Made by a program: the position numbers and the translations under genes | NCBI RefSeq assembly: GCF_004337985.1 | Contig: NW_021940918.1 | Location: 992,001-1,056,000 of the forward strand | Source: Pyricularia pennisetigena | Taxonomy: Eukaryota; Ascomycota; Sordariomycetes; Magnaporthales; Pyriculariaceae | Direction of reading: 5' to 3' | DNA length: 64,000 bases | The notes under the pieces: model-generated | Seen by the model: only the letters and a program-made list of their open reading frames with translations | Told to the model about the DNA's origin: nothing | Databases searched by the model: none | Shown: positions 13,601 to 25,357 of the stretch, piece by piece | Layout of the letters: every line of letters begins with the position of its first letter | Position numbering within the stretch: position 1 is the first letter of the stretch

Positions 13601-14425
13601 TGCTTGCGATGCTAGCCAGAGTCGCACCACGCTCGCGGCCAGTGCCGGTCGGGTTCCAGCTAGTGAAAATGGATGGGCCAAAAGGTGAGCTTGTCCCCGG
13701 GATTTGGGGTGCGAATGGGCTGCGTTGTGGCATTGATCCTGCACGCAATCTGGAAAGAAGAGTAGAAGAGCTAGGCTGTGGCTCCGAGGGCTCCAGGCCT
13801 GGTGAGGGAGTCTTGTTAAAGGGGCTCTGGGTAGGCGTTGGCCTCGAGGTCTTAGCGGCCAAGGACGGAATGTTCAACAACCCGTTGCTGGCACCGCCAG
13901 GGGAAAACCTTGAGGGCAAGGTTCCGGCGCGGGCTCGCCTCGGTTGCGGGAGGCTGTCCGAAGTCGGAAGCTGTGCAAAGTCCGGGAAGCCATCTGTTGG
14001 GGACTCGGGTATGTTCTCACGAAGAGGCGTGGAGTTGCCACTGGTGGGTGGCCCACCCCAAGGGTTAGGCAACCCACTCATGCCTTCCTGCTGCTGAAGC
14101 TCGCGGGCGCGACTGTAATACTATCAGAACAGGTTCGTCTTTTGTTGACATGCACAACGATGGGGTTTTGGGCAGAGAGAGGGAAGACACGAGCATACCT
14201 TTTGTATAACCTGCTGGAGGTACTCAAGTCGTGCGAGGGAGAACCATTACCGGAACGCGAAATTCCCTGCATTTTGCTGGACGAGAGTCCAAACGGTGAC
14301 CTCATGGGAGCTCCCAATGGATCATTGGGAGACGTGCTTGTCGTGGGCGAGGACGACCGCTGTTGGCCCGATGTAGTCTGGGCATAGTTGTTAATTGTCA
14401 GGTGGTCTGATCTAGAAGTCGACAT
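10667..14425 (-). CDS. RRM and Pumilio-repeat RNA-binding protein (Puf1/Jsn1 type)
   Basis: Three exons on the minus strand: 14425-14199, 14112-10752 and 10696-10667, giving 1205 aa with all phases closing. The N-terminus (MSTSRSDHLTINNYAQTTSG) is a separate exon. Splicing joins it through SRARELQQQEGM to the long exon. An RRM lies near residues 456-530 (SALWLGSIPTSTTTSTL, GFVNFERVDSAISAK). PUF repeats run from about residue 650 to 950, with motifs such as GNTVVQKLFEHC, NGTWAAQKIIDVC, YGNYVLQGCLKFG and CGATLIFKVL. A Gln/Pro/Gly-rich tail follows. RRM plus a PUF array is the architecture of yeast Puf1/Jsn1 and Puf2, which bind 3' UTRs of membrane and mitochondrial protein mRNAs and control their stability or localisation. 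The last exon encodes only nine residues (TDKPARHVI). The gene stands alone, with a long upstream region (14426-18075). Confidence 0.9.
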
Positions 14426-16230
14426 TATCGATTATGTATTCCCGGTCGTCATCAGGTGTGGTAGGCCACAGTAAGATTGGTTTTTGAAGACGCGCGGTGG
14501 GCAAGCCTATTGAGACTCGTCTAGATGTCGTATAATGTGAGGGAGTGTGTTCGCCAGTGCCAAAGTTCGATGATCGAGTTTACGGCCCTGGATTACCTCA
14601 ACTGGGACCAAATTTTCGGCCGTCTGTCGAGATGGATGATGGGCAGCAGCGTTATCAAGATGTTACTAGGTACCAGAGGTCGTTGGGTATCGATTTCGTT
14701 CTAGCAAAGGCTCGACTTTGATAAGTCAAGAAGTAAGAAACTGATTGCGCTATGTCCCTGATGGCCGGTGGAATAAAAGTCAGATCAAGTGCCCACCAAC
14801 GAGGGGGATCCGGATAAAGGTCAAATTTATATGTTATGAAAGAAAGCAAGGTGCTTGTTCATGAAGTGATTGATACCTATAGGTATACGGATAGTTGGCG
14901 GGAGGGGTTCATACGTGAAGGATGGTCGCCGAGACAGGAAAAGTAAGGTAGGTAATAGGTACTGGGCACCAAGAGAAGAGAGGAGGGGGGAAAGGGATTT
15001 CTGGTGTCTCGTCGATTGATGCCGCGCTGGGCGCTTTTTCTGGGTATTGTTCGGTGGGAGGGAATGCTCACTCACCAATTCAACCGCTTCCCGACTTTGT
15101 TTCCGGTTCCTGGGTTGATGGGCGTTGCTGAGGAAGAAGGAGGAATTTGCACAGCAACGATGGGATCCCGCTCTCGGATCAAAATTGAGAGATGCGAAAG
15201 AGGGAAAATAGAAAGCCGTCAATAAGAAGAGAGACTAAAGGAGGGTGAGTGAAAATGGGATCAATATACAGGCGTCATTACAATACGGTCTAAAGCCTGG
15301 AGAAGAGGATGCAGCAATCCGCGAAAGGAAGGGGATGAGGTGTGGAAGGGGGTTGAGTTGGTGGTGGTGGTGGTTCAGGTATGAGGAGTTAGGTATGCGA
15401 TGGAGAAAAAAGCCGGAAAGGTGAGGCGACGACGTAAAGGGGCCGATCCGTACTGGCTGTGCGTTTTGCGTGGTGTCCGGGCTTTTGCGTGCGTGTCCAA
15501 TGATGGATTGACTGACACTTACTTGACTTGACTGGTGGTCAAAGTGTCCTGTAGCTCAGCGCAAAGGGCAGGCTGGCCTAATCCAGTTTTCTTTTTTAGT
15601 GGGGGCTGGTGCGGGCAGGTTGGATGGATGGGTGGATGGAAACATAGGCTGGAGCACTACCGTAAACTAGATTAGAGCGAGAGGTACCTATAGAGATCTG
15701 GCTAATAGGCCTTGCCTCCAGGTGGGTAAAGGTAAGGTGAGGTACCCGGAATTGCTTTCAGTTGGCCCAAATGCCTACTCTAATACCTCACCACCAACGA
15801 ACCCACTCGCTACCAGTTACTTGCTTCTCCTTGCCTGAGCTGCGTGCTGCGCCTGGCTGTGCACGGCTTCAGGTAGGGTTCTTTGGGGTCGGATAGGTCG
15901 ACGAGCTGGGTATCCTGGCCCACATTTGAACGGAGAGTGGGGTGGGGAGAGTACGAGTTTGAGCATCTTTTGGGTTTTGGGCGGCGATTGATGAAGGGCC
16001 AGCCAAGCACGATGAAACAAGCCGTATAGGGGAGGGGGTGTTTTTTTCCAGCTCCTTGGAGTGGACCTGACGCATAGGGAACCCATCCCAAAAGCCGCAT
16101 GCATGCATCACGAAGCTTCAGTCAGGACGGTTCCTTATATTCTAGACTACAATAAACTCCCATAGTACTTGCCTTGCTTGCTTGGTCTGCAGTTGATCTG
16201 GTGGCTTGCCATGCTTTCCTGCTTGGTCGG

Positions 16231-16285
16231 CGGATGGGATGGGATGGGATGGGATGGGATTGAACAGGATAGGATAGGATGGGAT
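16231..16285. repeat. Pentanucleotide repeat (GGGAT)n / (AGGAT)n
   Basis: One CGGAT unit is followed by five perfect GGGAT units at 16236-16260, then a 5-base spacer, three AGGAT units and one more GGGAT up to 16285. It is a short microsatellite in non-coding DNA. Confidence 0.85.
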
Positions 16286-16854
16286 CAATCTGTGTCATGA
16301 CAGGCAAGCATCTTGACCCGCTTGACTGCTCTTTGCTGAATAGGGGATTTTCTTTTCTTTTTTTTTTTTTCTTTTCTCCCCTGCCTACCGGCCTACCGTC
16401 TGATTTTTGGATTTCCAATGTCCGTTGTCTGTTCATCGTTACCCAGCCGGTGTCCTACCCGCCTGCCAATCCATCTATCCATCTATCCATACATCATTGT
16501 CAAGTTACGTACTGTACCTATATATGTACTTTGAAAATATGCATGCACCTTGGCCATCGTTTTATGCCGATCCAAGGCATGTTATTGATAATGCCTGATC
16601 CCTTGGAGGTGTCCATTCCTGGTAGTTTTTCTCACAAAACAACAAACCAAAATGATTGCGTCGCCTGATACTCTAGCTAAGGTGAGGTGTTTGTCTCGAG
16701 CATCATTCTGGGAAGTAGGTACCTTGCCAGGCTTTGCATTGATTCTTCGTAATTATTAATTTATACTAAATCCCTAGGAATTGTACAATGCTTACATTGA
16801 CAGAAGACCTAGTTGGCCACGAGACGCAACTCAGTTGCGTTTTTGCCGGCTTTA

Positions 16855-16855
<1 letters not shown>

Positions 16856-16886
<31 letters not shown>
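16856..16886. repeat. A31 homopolymer
   Basis: Thirty-one consecutive A. I see no target-site duplication or element upstream that would make it a retroelement tail, so it is listed as a simple repeat. Confidence 0.85.
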
Positions 16887-16887
<1 letters not shown>

Positions 16888-18075
16888 GTTCCATCCGGGA
16901 CGAGTCATAGCAATGTACATTTGGTTGCGATACATATTCTGCTACCGCCAACGGAGAACATGTTCCTGTCTGCTGACTTGCCCTTACGACTAGTGTCGCA
17001 ACTTAGCAAGGAGCATTGCTTCTTTTTTTCTCTGTCAAGTGGAGGATAATGGTCAGGTTCGAGTAAGGGAGTCAAGACTTTTGATGCTTGATTTTCATGA
17101 CCCTTTTCTTGTGCTGTTCCGAGTCCTCTCCTGATTTCCCTTCATCGTCTCTGTGCCATGGGGATAGCCAGGATTCGATCCAAATCTAGACCTACTCGCA
17201 GCCTTGCGCCTCTTCTCAGCCGTTGTAAAGATCAGCACAATCGAACCCCAGTAAAAAAAAAAAAAAAAAAGGACAGCACCGCGGCTTGTGGAGTAGGTAG
17301 GACTGAGCAAGCACACCTACGCCACCCTTAACAACGTTGGACAGCCCACCCAGGGTTTGCAAGCCTCGCCGCCTAGGATACGCCAGTTTTTAACAATCTT
17401 GACATCTTTATTTGGATCACTCTCGCCCGGCTGCCGGATTTTGCCGATAACCGAACAAAAAACCACCGCTGACGAGTCTTGGTTACAGGGGAACGTGGGC
17501 TAATCGGAAGATTTCTCACAAGGACTGCGGGGGATTTTTGGCCTTTTTCTTTCTCTCTCTCTTCGGTGAGGCCATAATAACGATGATAAAAATAAAACGA
17601 AACCATGAAAACAATCAAGTTACTCTGTAAAGCAAGGAGTAAAGGCTGGCCAGTGCCCCCCACTTCCTTGTTCATGGGGGAAGGAATTGTTCTAGATTTA
17701 CCTCTCGGGGGCAAAAAGATATTGAAATATCAGTTGTAAAACAACCACAAAACCAGCAAATACACACATGCAGGTACTTACCTGATCGTAGCTGGCTTAC
17801 GAGAGACCACACATAAGGGAAAGAAAAAAAAGCACGAAAGTTCGACCTAGGAGCTCATCGCATAACTATTGCAAATAGCATGACACTGCCTGCCCTTGAT
17901 TCGTACACATAGGTAACTTGTCACATTCATGCCTGTTGACAATATGTTCGGTCAACCAGACGGGTCATCGCATAACCTGCTATACCTCACTTTTTTATAC
18001 GATAGCTCTTATTATCAACACTACAAATTCGCTTGGCTGCCATAAGTACCGCACTGGCCACTGACCGTCCCCTAA

Positions 18076-18919
18076 TTAGTTATCCTCGTCCTCTGGACGT
18101 GTTGCTAAAGCAATGATGGAGAACTCGATCAACTTAAGGCGAGAGGCATTGCGGTTAGCTCACGTCCTCAACAACCCATGTTGGTCCTTGATGAAGTCCA
18201 CTCACCCCAGTGGCTTGACACTCGCGCACAAACTTCCGAATTCCCAGCTCGAGTGCCTTCTCGCTCAGCATATCATCGGAATCGTCCAGAACGCCACGAT
18301 CGATGGGATTCCAGTCGCCCTCTAGTTCCCAAAGGTGACCATCCTTGCCTTTGGCAAAAGTGATAAAGTGGTAGCCCACAGGCTCGTTAGCTTCCGGAAC
18401 AATAGAGTCGCCATTAATCGCACAGGACATGTGAGCCTCCTCGAGTGCTTTGGAGTTGTAGAGGACGTCGGCGCGCTGGGCACGCTTCAACGGCAAGGCT
18501 TCGGCCAAGAGCTTATCGATCAGCGAGTCTTGCTCGATGTATTGCGTAGCACTTCCGTTTGCGACGGCGTGGATCAGCGAATAAAGCCCGCAAGCATTGC
18601 CGATGGTCTGCTCGAACCACATGACGGGTTCCTGCTCGCCAGCCTTATCATATGTGATTTCTCCACTGCCGTCATGCTCTCTGACGCGATAATAGACGGG
18701 GGCAGGGGCGATGAATATCAAAGCATGCACAGGGCGTGGGACCAAAGCTAGCAGATCTGGCTCGTCGATGGAATAGACATCGTAGAAGCCTAGCTTGGGA
18801 GAGAGACCCAGGCGGTGGATGAGGTCATTGAAGACGGCAGGGTTGTTCTCGAGAGGCACGAAAATCTTCCTGCCCTTGTCATCGTAATGAATCCCGCGAT
18901 TGTTTGTCGTTGTGGCCAT
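18076..18919 (-). CDS. Ubiquitin carboxyl-terminal hydrolase, UCH family (peptidase C12)
   Basis: Two exons: 18919-18206 and 18132-18076, giving 256 aa, close to the 220-260 aa of UCH-L1/L3 and Yuh1. The start is the first ATG (MATTTNNRGIHYDDKGRKIF); the frame upstream has no further ATG. Oxyanion Gln104 and nucleophile Cys110 are in QTIGNACG. His184 is in GYHFITF. The position of the triad Asp in UCH-L3 (LYELDG) is here Glu200 (LWELEGD), with an Asp two residues later. The last exon supplies LIEFSIIALATRPEDEDN, which matches the family's C-terminal strand. The enzyme cleaves small adducts from the ubiquitin C-terminus and processes ubiquitin precursors. The family assignment is firm; whether the Glu is a normal fungal variant cannot be decided here. 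Confidence 0.92.
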
Positions 18920-21900
18920 TGTGAAAGGCAATTTGCTAATAAACTCTTGGTAACGAGGTCAACGGGGTTGCTACGATATCTGGCGGATGCATTACTGTAA
19001 GTTCTATAACCACCTTACCTTGCCTTATTTCTCGGCTGGCTTACCGGTTGCAGGCAGCAAAGCGCGCGCGTCATCCGGATGCCTGTCGCCTAACCGCGAT
19101 ATACAATCCCTACCTACACATCTACATCGTACCGATCTACATAGACTGCAACAGGCGGGGTAATTGCCTATTTTTGCCATTATTTTTGTTTCAATCACTT
19201 GGCCACTTAGGTTAACATTTAATATCCAGGATCAAGAAACATGGACCTTATGGCGCTTGTTACTTTGCAATGCAAATATATCTAGACATTGTCTTGGGTG
19301 AAATAGTTGAGGTGGGGCTGTTGTGATAGCTTCTCCAAAAAGCTTTACGTGAAAGCATTGACAACCAGCCTCCAACTCAGAAAGGGTTTTCGAGCATGCA
19401 TTGACATGTTAATTGAAGTTCAATGCTCTCTGACTACTGTATGGTGTGCCTGACATGATGCTTGGCGTTTAGGCAGAGTAATGTTGACTACTAGTAAGCC
19501 TTTAGCCTGGTTTGCCCTTTTTTTTTTTTTTTTCTTGTTCAACGACCAAGCTCCCCTACAGCACCTGTCCAAAAATAACGCAACAATCCCAAAATCTCAC
19601 CAAAAGTCTGTATTTTCACAAAGCCATAACTTTCCCAATATACGAGGCGCAAACTCGTAAATTTAAATTCGAATAGACATTTAGTAAAATAAACACACAT
19701 TCAAGTTCCACTGCTATTGCTCCTATACTGAGTAATTGGTGAAGTTTTGAAATAAAAATGCCAAAATTTCCAAAACCTGCATCCACTATACATCCCCTGT
19801 AACCCACTGTAACGGTATTTTTTCAACTTTTGCTCGTTTATATTCGTATTTACAACTCTAATAAACAATAAAACCTGATAATATTAGTATGCAAAAAAAG
19901 AGAGAGTTTTAAACTATATACTGATAGCTTCTTGGTATGCTAGTATTTTGAATTGATTGAATTATCTGTTGTTGAAACCCGCGAATTTTGGTGTGATTTT
20001 GGGATCGTTGCGTTACTTTTGGACAGGTGCTGTACCGGTAATGGTAATGTGTTTCTCAGGCTTGTCCATCCCAACCAATCCCTTGCTCCCCGTCTGTGCA
20101 TCCCCGCAAGTCCAGGTTCAATGCACGGCGCCGTCTGCCAAACTGGATGGCCACGCGTGTCAGATAAAACGACTTCTTCATCAGGCATGGCAGGGGCTTT
20201 GCTAACAACGACCCTACTGTGAACAAGAAAGAAGCATTGATGTACCTTCAACTCACCAAGGTACGTATGAATGCAGACACACAGGCCTGTCGTTCTCTAT
20301 TTTCACTTGGCTCCTCATATCGTCGTTACATAGTTTTTTATATACGGATATTTTGCTTAAATAATATATAGTCACCAGCAGAGTCAAGTACTCTACTGCA
20401 GGCAGCTCAAGTGTCAGCGTTGCTACAAGTACCTTCCTTGGCAGTGTCGTTTCGTGCTCCCCACACAAACTGAAATTGTGTGACGAGGCTCAATCAGGAA
20501 AAATTACCTTGATACTTTGACAGTTAATAGAGCTGACGCTTGAAGACTAGCATTAGAATAGTAGTACCCCATTTTGTTGTTTCTATTCCCACCTCGGAAA
20601 AATAGGGCAAGTAAGTGACAAATGAGATCGAAGCGGCTCCTTTTCAACAGAGTGCCACATCACAATGCTGAAACATTTCACATTCCCCTTCATATCCCCG
20701 CCAAAGGCCTATGAACGCTTACTTTCAGGGCCCCTCTTTTTTATATTTTTTTTTCTTTCTTTCTTAAGAAGCAGAAAGGAGAAATGCAAGGAACTCTCCC
20801 CCGTTCTTACGCGTAATGACACGATTTCTTTTTTTCTTTTCTTCTCAAACGATGACGTTCCAATCCTTCCTCGCCCTTTAAACCCAACCCCACCGGCACG
20901 ACTTGCCCTACCAAAATAAAGGTAACTTTTTTCTTCCAAGCTCTTATGCGCGATCGACCCAAAGAGCAGGGTTTGGGGTGGAGGTGATGGGCTTACTTGG
21001 CTTTCCCTCCCTTTGGGTCCAACCAACGACCACTTTGTGGCGCTAGGTTGGTGGAGAAACACCGCCGGTGGGGCGGCTCTGTGGGTGCAATGCCAGTTGC
21101 GACTTTGCCTTTTGGCCTGACGGCACAAAGACCAAGGGCTGCGTTTTACCCGAGCTTTGCTGATCCAAAAGTCGCTATACTGTGATAATTACTGTTGCAA
21201 AGTGGCTGGGTAGGCATCCAAATTTTACCGTATTGTCGATCGATTGCTTTCCGCCCCCTTTTGTTATTATGATAGACTTGATAAGAATTTATACAAAACC
21301 TCAAAATAACATTAATGCATCGTAGGCTTCATGATTCTCCACCTCTCCACGTCTTCTCTTGCGTGTCATGCTTGGTAGACTGTTATACAATAGCCAAAGC
21401 ATAATGGACTAGCTGACAAGAACATCAGATAACCATTTTTTTTATCCAAGAAAACAGTCCATGACATAGGTTGGTACATAGGCAGTTGGTAGTTGATTTA
21501 CTTGCGAAACTTGTTACCTTGATTGGCTCAACACCGATAATGCGCGGTGGAGTTGGTGAGGCGTCAAAATATCATCCGAAGTAGCCACGCCAAGCACACT
21601 GCGTTATATCTATGTCAAGACTTACACGAAAAACCAAGTTGTATTGGGCTTAATTTGCTCTAATATAGTAATACTAATGAACACGCCAAAAATGGATCCA
21701 TCCCATAGACAACATCATGCAGAGAAACTTTGATAGATATGTCCGCATAGACAAAAAAGCCCGCCCACCTAAAAGGTCACGACACAGATGAAGAAGAAAC
21801 AGAGAGAACGCAGCATCCCCATGTATGAAAAGCCAAGAAAAAGTGACCAGAACAGAGGTTGAAAAAGTTGATGGTATAGTAACGAAACTTTGCTTGACAT

Positions 21901-22349
21901 GACACATTGAGACATTCGATTGTTCCATCCATCTCAACCGAGGGAAAGAAAAAATTGCTAAGGTTGAAAAGATGGGCCAGACATAGTCAGCATGAGCCTT
22001 AGCCTGTGATACAACACCATGGGCCACTATCATTTCAGACGAGTGGTGTTTATGTGCAAGGTTGAGCACTCGGGCTCAGTGACATGAGTTTATGGATGCG
22101 CGATGTGAATGAAAGCAGTTAGCCTCTTTTCCTAGCCAAACGCCCGAACGCGAAGAACGCCAATCTCGACGATGTTCGCTGCGTATGCCCCAGTCGAAAC
22201 AAAGACCCGCCGAGTCCCATCTGAAGGACCAAGAGATCCGAATTTGTTGATTATGGATGTGTTTTGTCCACGTGCAAAGCGAGGATTACGGGAACTGTTA
22301 TGTTGTCGCTTCTGTTCCCTGAAGTTGCCGCGAAGCATTACTGAGGGCT
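18920..22349. other. Intergenic region containing a MITE-like element
   Basis: About 3.4 kb without a supported gene. The segment 19560-20030 is AT-rich and is bounded by inverted repeats (listed separately). A T-run precedes it near 19518-19533. The rest (20250-22300) has only short frames without domains and T-rich stretches; it likely includes the 3' end of the Cla4 gene. Confidence 0.55.
19559..20032. mobile_element. MITE-like element with ~48-bp terminal inverted repeats and TA flanks
   Basis: The left end starts CAGCACCTGTCCAAAAATAA and the right end is its inverse complement, CAGCACCTGTCCAAAAGTAA when read on the minus strand. The match continues for about 48 bases with about four mismatches (through the ATCCCAAAATC segment). 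Both ends are directly flanked by TA (19557-19558 and 20033-20034), as expected for a Tc1/mariner-type target duplication. The element is 474 bp and AT-rich. It has no transposase-size frame (longest about 63 codons), so it would be non-autonomous and moved by a Tc1/mariner-class enzyme elsewhere. Family identity is not known to me. Confidence 0.8.
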
Positions 22350-25300
22350 TTATTTGGCGTGCTTCTTGAAGGCGAGGAGGTCAGACAAGCTACCAAGAGG
22401 GCAACCATGCTTCAAGAAGTCATGTTCAAGAAGTTCCTTGGCGGACGCTCGGCTCTTGACGTCGACGCAGAGGCAGACAGACAAGAAAGCCTTCAGCTCT
22501 TTGCTCAGCTTTGCCGGGTTCTTGAGGCGAGGTGTGCCGTTAGTAGCAATCAGATACAGCGCCTTGAGCGGCTCCTCGTTCAAATACGGCGGCTCGGATT
22601 CGATCATCTCAATCGCCATAATACCCAGAGACCAAATGTCAACCTTGGGACCGTACTCCTTCTGCTTGACGACTTCGGGCGCCATCCAGTAAGGAGTTCC
22701 AACCATGGTGGCTCGCTTCGACTTGGACTCGGTGAGCTTGGCGCAGAATCCAAAATCGGCTAGAGATTCAGGTCAGTGATATTAGTTCTGTAATAGGGTT
22801 GGATATTCCACTTACTAATCTTAACGTTACCCCTGGCATCCAGAAGCACGTTGTCACTCTTGATATCACGGTGGATGATGCTCTGCGAGTGCAGGTGCTG
22901 CAGTCCCTGGCAAGTCTATATTCGTAATATCGTCAGCATTTCCCGTCACCTGCACACGCGCTTCTCCCCCAAGCATCCTGCAGCAATACGTACCTCCAGG
23001 CAAATGGTAGAGATTTGCTCCTCAGTGATAACAGGGTTGTTGTCGATCACATCGGTTAAAGCTCCACCCTCCATGTACTCCATAACCACCCAAAGCTCGG
23101 TGTAGTTGTTTCGTAGGAATGCGTCGAGGTAGTTGACAATATTACGGTGTGTGCTGTCTTTCATCACCATGATTTCGTTGACAATAAGTTCCTTACGGGG
23201 TTGGTGAGCCAGATCCATTTGCTTGATGGCGACCTGAGCCCTAGAGCCTTGCTCGCGAAGAAGCTCGCGAGCAATGGGAGAGACTGCCGTCTCCTTGACC
23301 TTGGCAACATAGACCGAACCGGAAGCTCCCTGACCGATCTTCTTTTGCTTCGAGTAGGACAAATTCGGGTCGTCCTTTGACACGGCCTCCTTGAGTTTGG
23401 CCATAACCTCGGTTTCTGACATGGTCGACATGCGCACGTCCTTCTGCCGCTCCTGCGCGGGGGGCTTCGCAGTCAACGCGGCCTCAGCCGCCCTGACTGC
23501 ATCGGATTGCGCTGCAGGTTTGGGCGCAACATTGAGAGGCTTAACAGGCGCAGGCAAGCGCGATGGCTGTTGGTTCTGAGATTGGCCATTGGTACGAGGC
23601 TGGGAGCCGGGCCCACCGTTGGGATACCTCTGCGCATTCGGCGATTGGTCGTTGCGAGGTGCGGCACGCTGTTGTTGCTGCTGTTGTTGTTGTTGTTGCG
23701 ATGCAGGATCCCGCACATTTTGTGAGCTGCTTTGTTGAGAAATTCCAGGTCGCGGACCCCCGGCGGCGTTCGGGGCCCGTGGAGCAGGACGCTGTGCCTG
23801 GAGGTTGGACTGTTGAGCTGTAGTCTTGGGGGCAGGAGGAGGCGCCCTGTTGGGGTTGAAGCGGTCCGTAGATGAAGATGGCGGTCCGCCGTACCCGCCG
23901 ATCTCTTGCTGTGCTATCGGCTTCTTCGTTTGGGGAATAGAAGCGTTGTAGGCCTCGAGATCGCGACGGTTCTGTTCCTCGATCTCCATCATGCGCTGTC
24001 GCTGAGCTGCCTCGGCCTGCCTCTGCCGTTCAGCGTCACGGTTCGGGTCCCCTTGATTGACATAATTAGAAGACATGTTCTGCATCTGCTGCCTTTGCTG
24101 CTGCTGGGGATCGGGCGGGGAAGGCCCACGGGCACCAGATGCATTGGGCGGTAACCCACCACCAGACATGTTTGGATAGTTGTTAGTGCGCTGCATAGGC
24201 TGCTGCTGTTGCTGTTGCTGTTGCTGCATCTGCCTCGGCGGGGCAACGTTCGCTCCGGTACTGTAGCCTAGTTGCTTGTTTGGCATGGCGCCGGCCGGGG
24301 GCGTCGGGGTTAGACTCGAGTACTGAGCGGGGTTATCGTTACGCTTGGTGAGGTCTGAGTAGAAATCTAGAACTTCGAATACGGCTTGAGGATTCCTCTC
24401 GTAGTCTTCCTTGGTGATAGCGGATGAGTTCAATAGCTTGGACCACTCGGGGGGCAAGCCGACAAACTCGCCAGTCTGAGGGTCAAATCCGACGTGCACT
24501 GCATGGGAGAAGTTTGTTGGATTGCTCACTCCTCCCATACCAGGGCACCGCGCGTAAATGAAGTCTATCCATTCGTAGAGATCGTCGTCGCTCTTGACCT
24601 TGATCTGAAGCGTCCTCACGGTGCCATCATCCTCGCCGGGGCTCGTTGATGTGCCATTGGACTGACGTTTGACCTCGAAAATCGTGCCCGCAGCTTCTAC
24701 ACGGCCAACATTGATCACATCCTTGAGGTAGAGTGTATACGATGATTTGCTCCCCTCTTGTTTGTGGAAATCAAGGGCCTCCTTTCGCAGGATAAGATAT
24801 TTCTGCTTCCACGGGTTGATAAAGTTTTTGCTTTCTTTGACTTGCGCCCAACCTTCCTTGATGATGGCGACCCCGCCCAGGCCGTCTGTGTTGGACGCAG
24901 CTCGACTCAGTGGTAGAGATATGGTCGATCCGCCGTAGACACTGGAACCGCCGCCGAACTGGCCCCTACCCATTCCGGGCGAGTTCAAACTCATGTTGGC
25001 CATGTTGCCAGGTAGATTTTGACTGGGCGTGAGGTTCAATCGTGGTCTGTCCGTCGGCGGTCGCGGTGCAGGTCCAGGGTTCATGAACTGACCCGACGAA
25101 TACATGCTAGATACTTGTCAGTACGGTGGCATAGGCGAGGCGGATGAAGTATCCAAAACGTCTGGTTGAAGCGCGTGTCTGAGGGGGCGCGGTGTCTACA
25201 CCATTCGAACACAAGGGGCGAGGGAGCTACCCTAGAGTTGTGGGAGCAATATGGTAATGTGGCAACTTCGTTCAAGCCATAGCCTGTGGTGCCAATATCG

Positions 25301-25357
25301 ACCCCTTTGGCCGGGCGGGGCAGAATTCAGGTGTACGTACTTGTTTTGCGACGCCAT
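22350..25357 (-). CDS. CLA4: PAK-family serine/threonine kinase, Cla4 type (PH-CRIB-kinase)
   Basis: Four exons: 25357-25341, 25106-22994, 22915-22816 and 22759-22350, giving 879 aa. The first exon is 17 nt (MASQN plus two bases) and joins in frame to [20 protein letters not shown] domain lies near residues 80-185 ([32 protein letters not shown]). It is followed by a CRIB motif ([20 protein letters not shown]) that binds Cdc42/Rac. The linker is long, with Gln tracts. The kinase domain starts near residue 600: glycine loop [13 protein letters not shown], catalytic [11 protein letters not shown] in TDFGFCAKL, activation-loop [17 protein letters not shown] domain N-terminal to CRIB separates Cla4 from Ste20. 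Cla4-type kinases act with Cdc42 and Rac in septation, polarity and hyphal growth; the orthologue in rice blast (Chm1) is needed for infection. A 3.9-kb region without genes lies upstream. Confidence 0.93.

Larger units (their letters stand above)
14426..18075. other. Long intergenic/leader region upstream of the Puf gene
   Basis: No coding gene is supported in 3.6 kb. The frames of 60-130 codons are low-complexity and have no domain. It holds a GGGAT/AGGAT pentanucleotide repeat at 16231-16285, a run of 31 A at 16856-16886 and another of about 18 A near 17253-17270. Scattered AGGTAGGT motifs occur. It probably contains the promoter and leader of the Puf gene on its left side and the 3' end of the ubiquitin hydrolase gene on its right. 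Confidence 0.55.

Noticed and set aside
11045..14097. Long plus-strand frames (up to 269 codons) opposite the Puf gene
   Set aside because: They are antisense shadows of a well-supported coding exon with RRM and PUF repeats; their composition is low-complexity and no domain is seen.
17160..17260. GGATTCGATCC and GGTTCGATT motifs as tRNA B boxes
   Set aside because: No A box or clover-leaf arms at the right distance on either strand.
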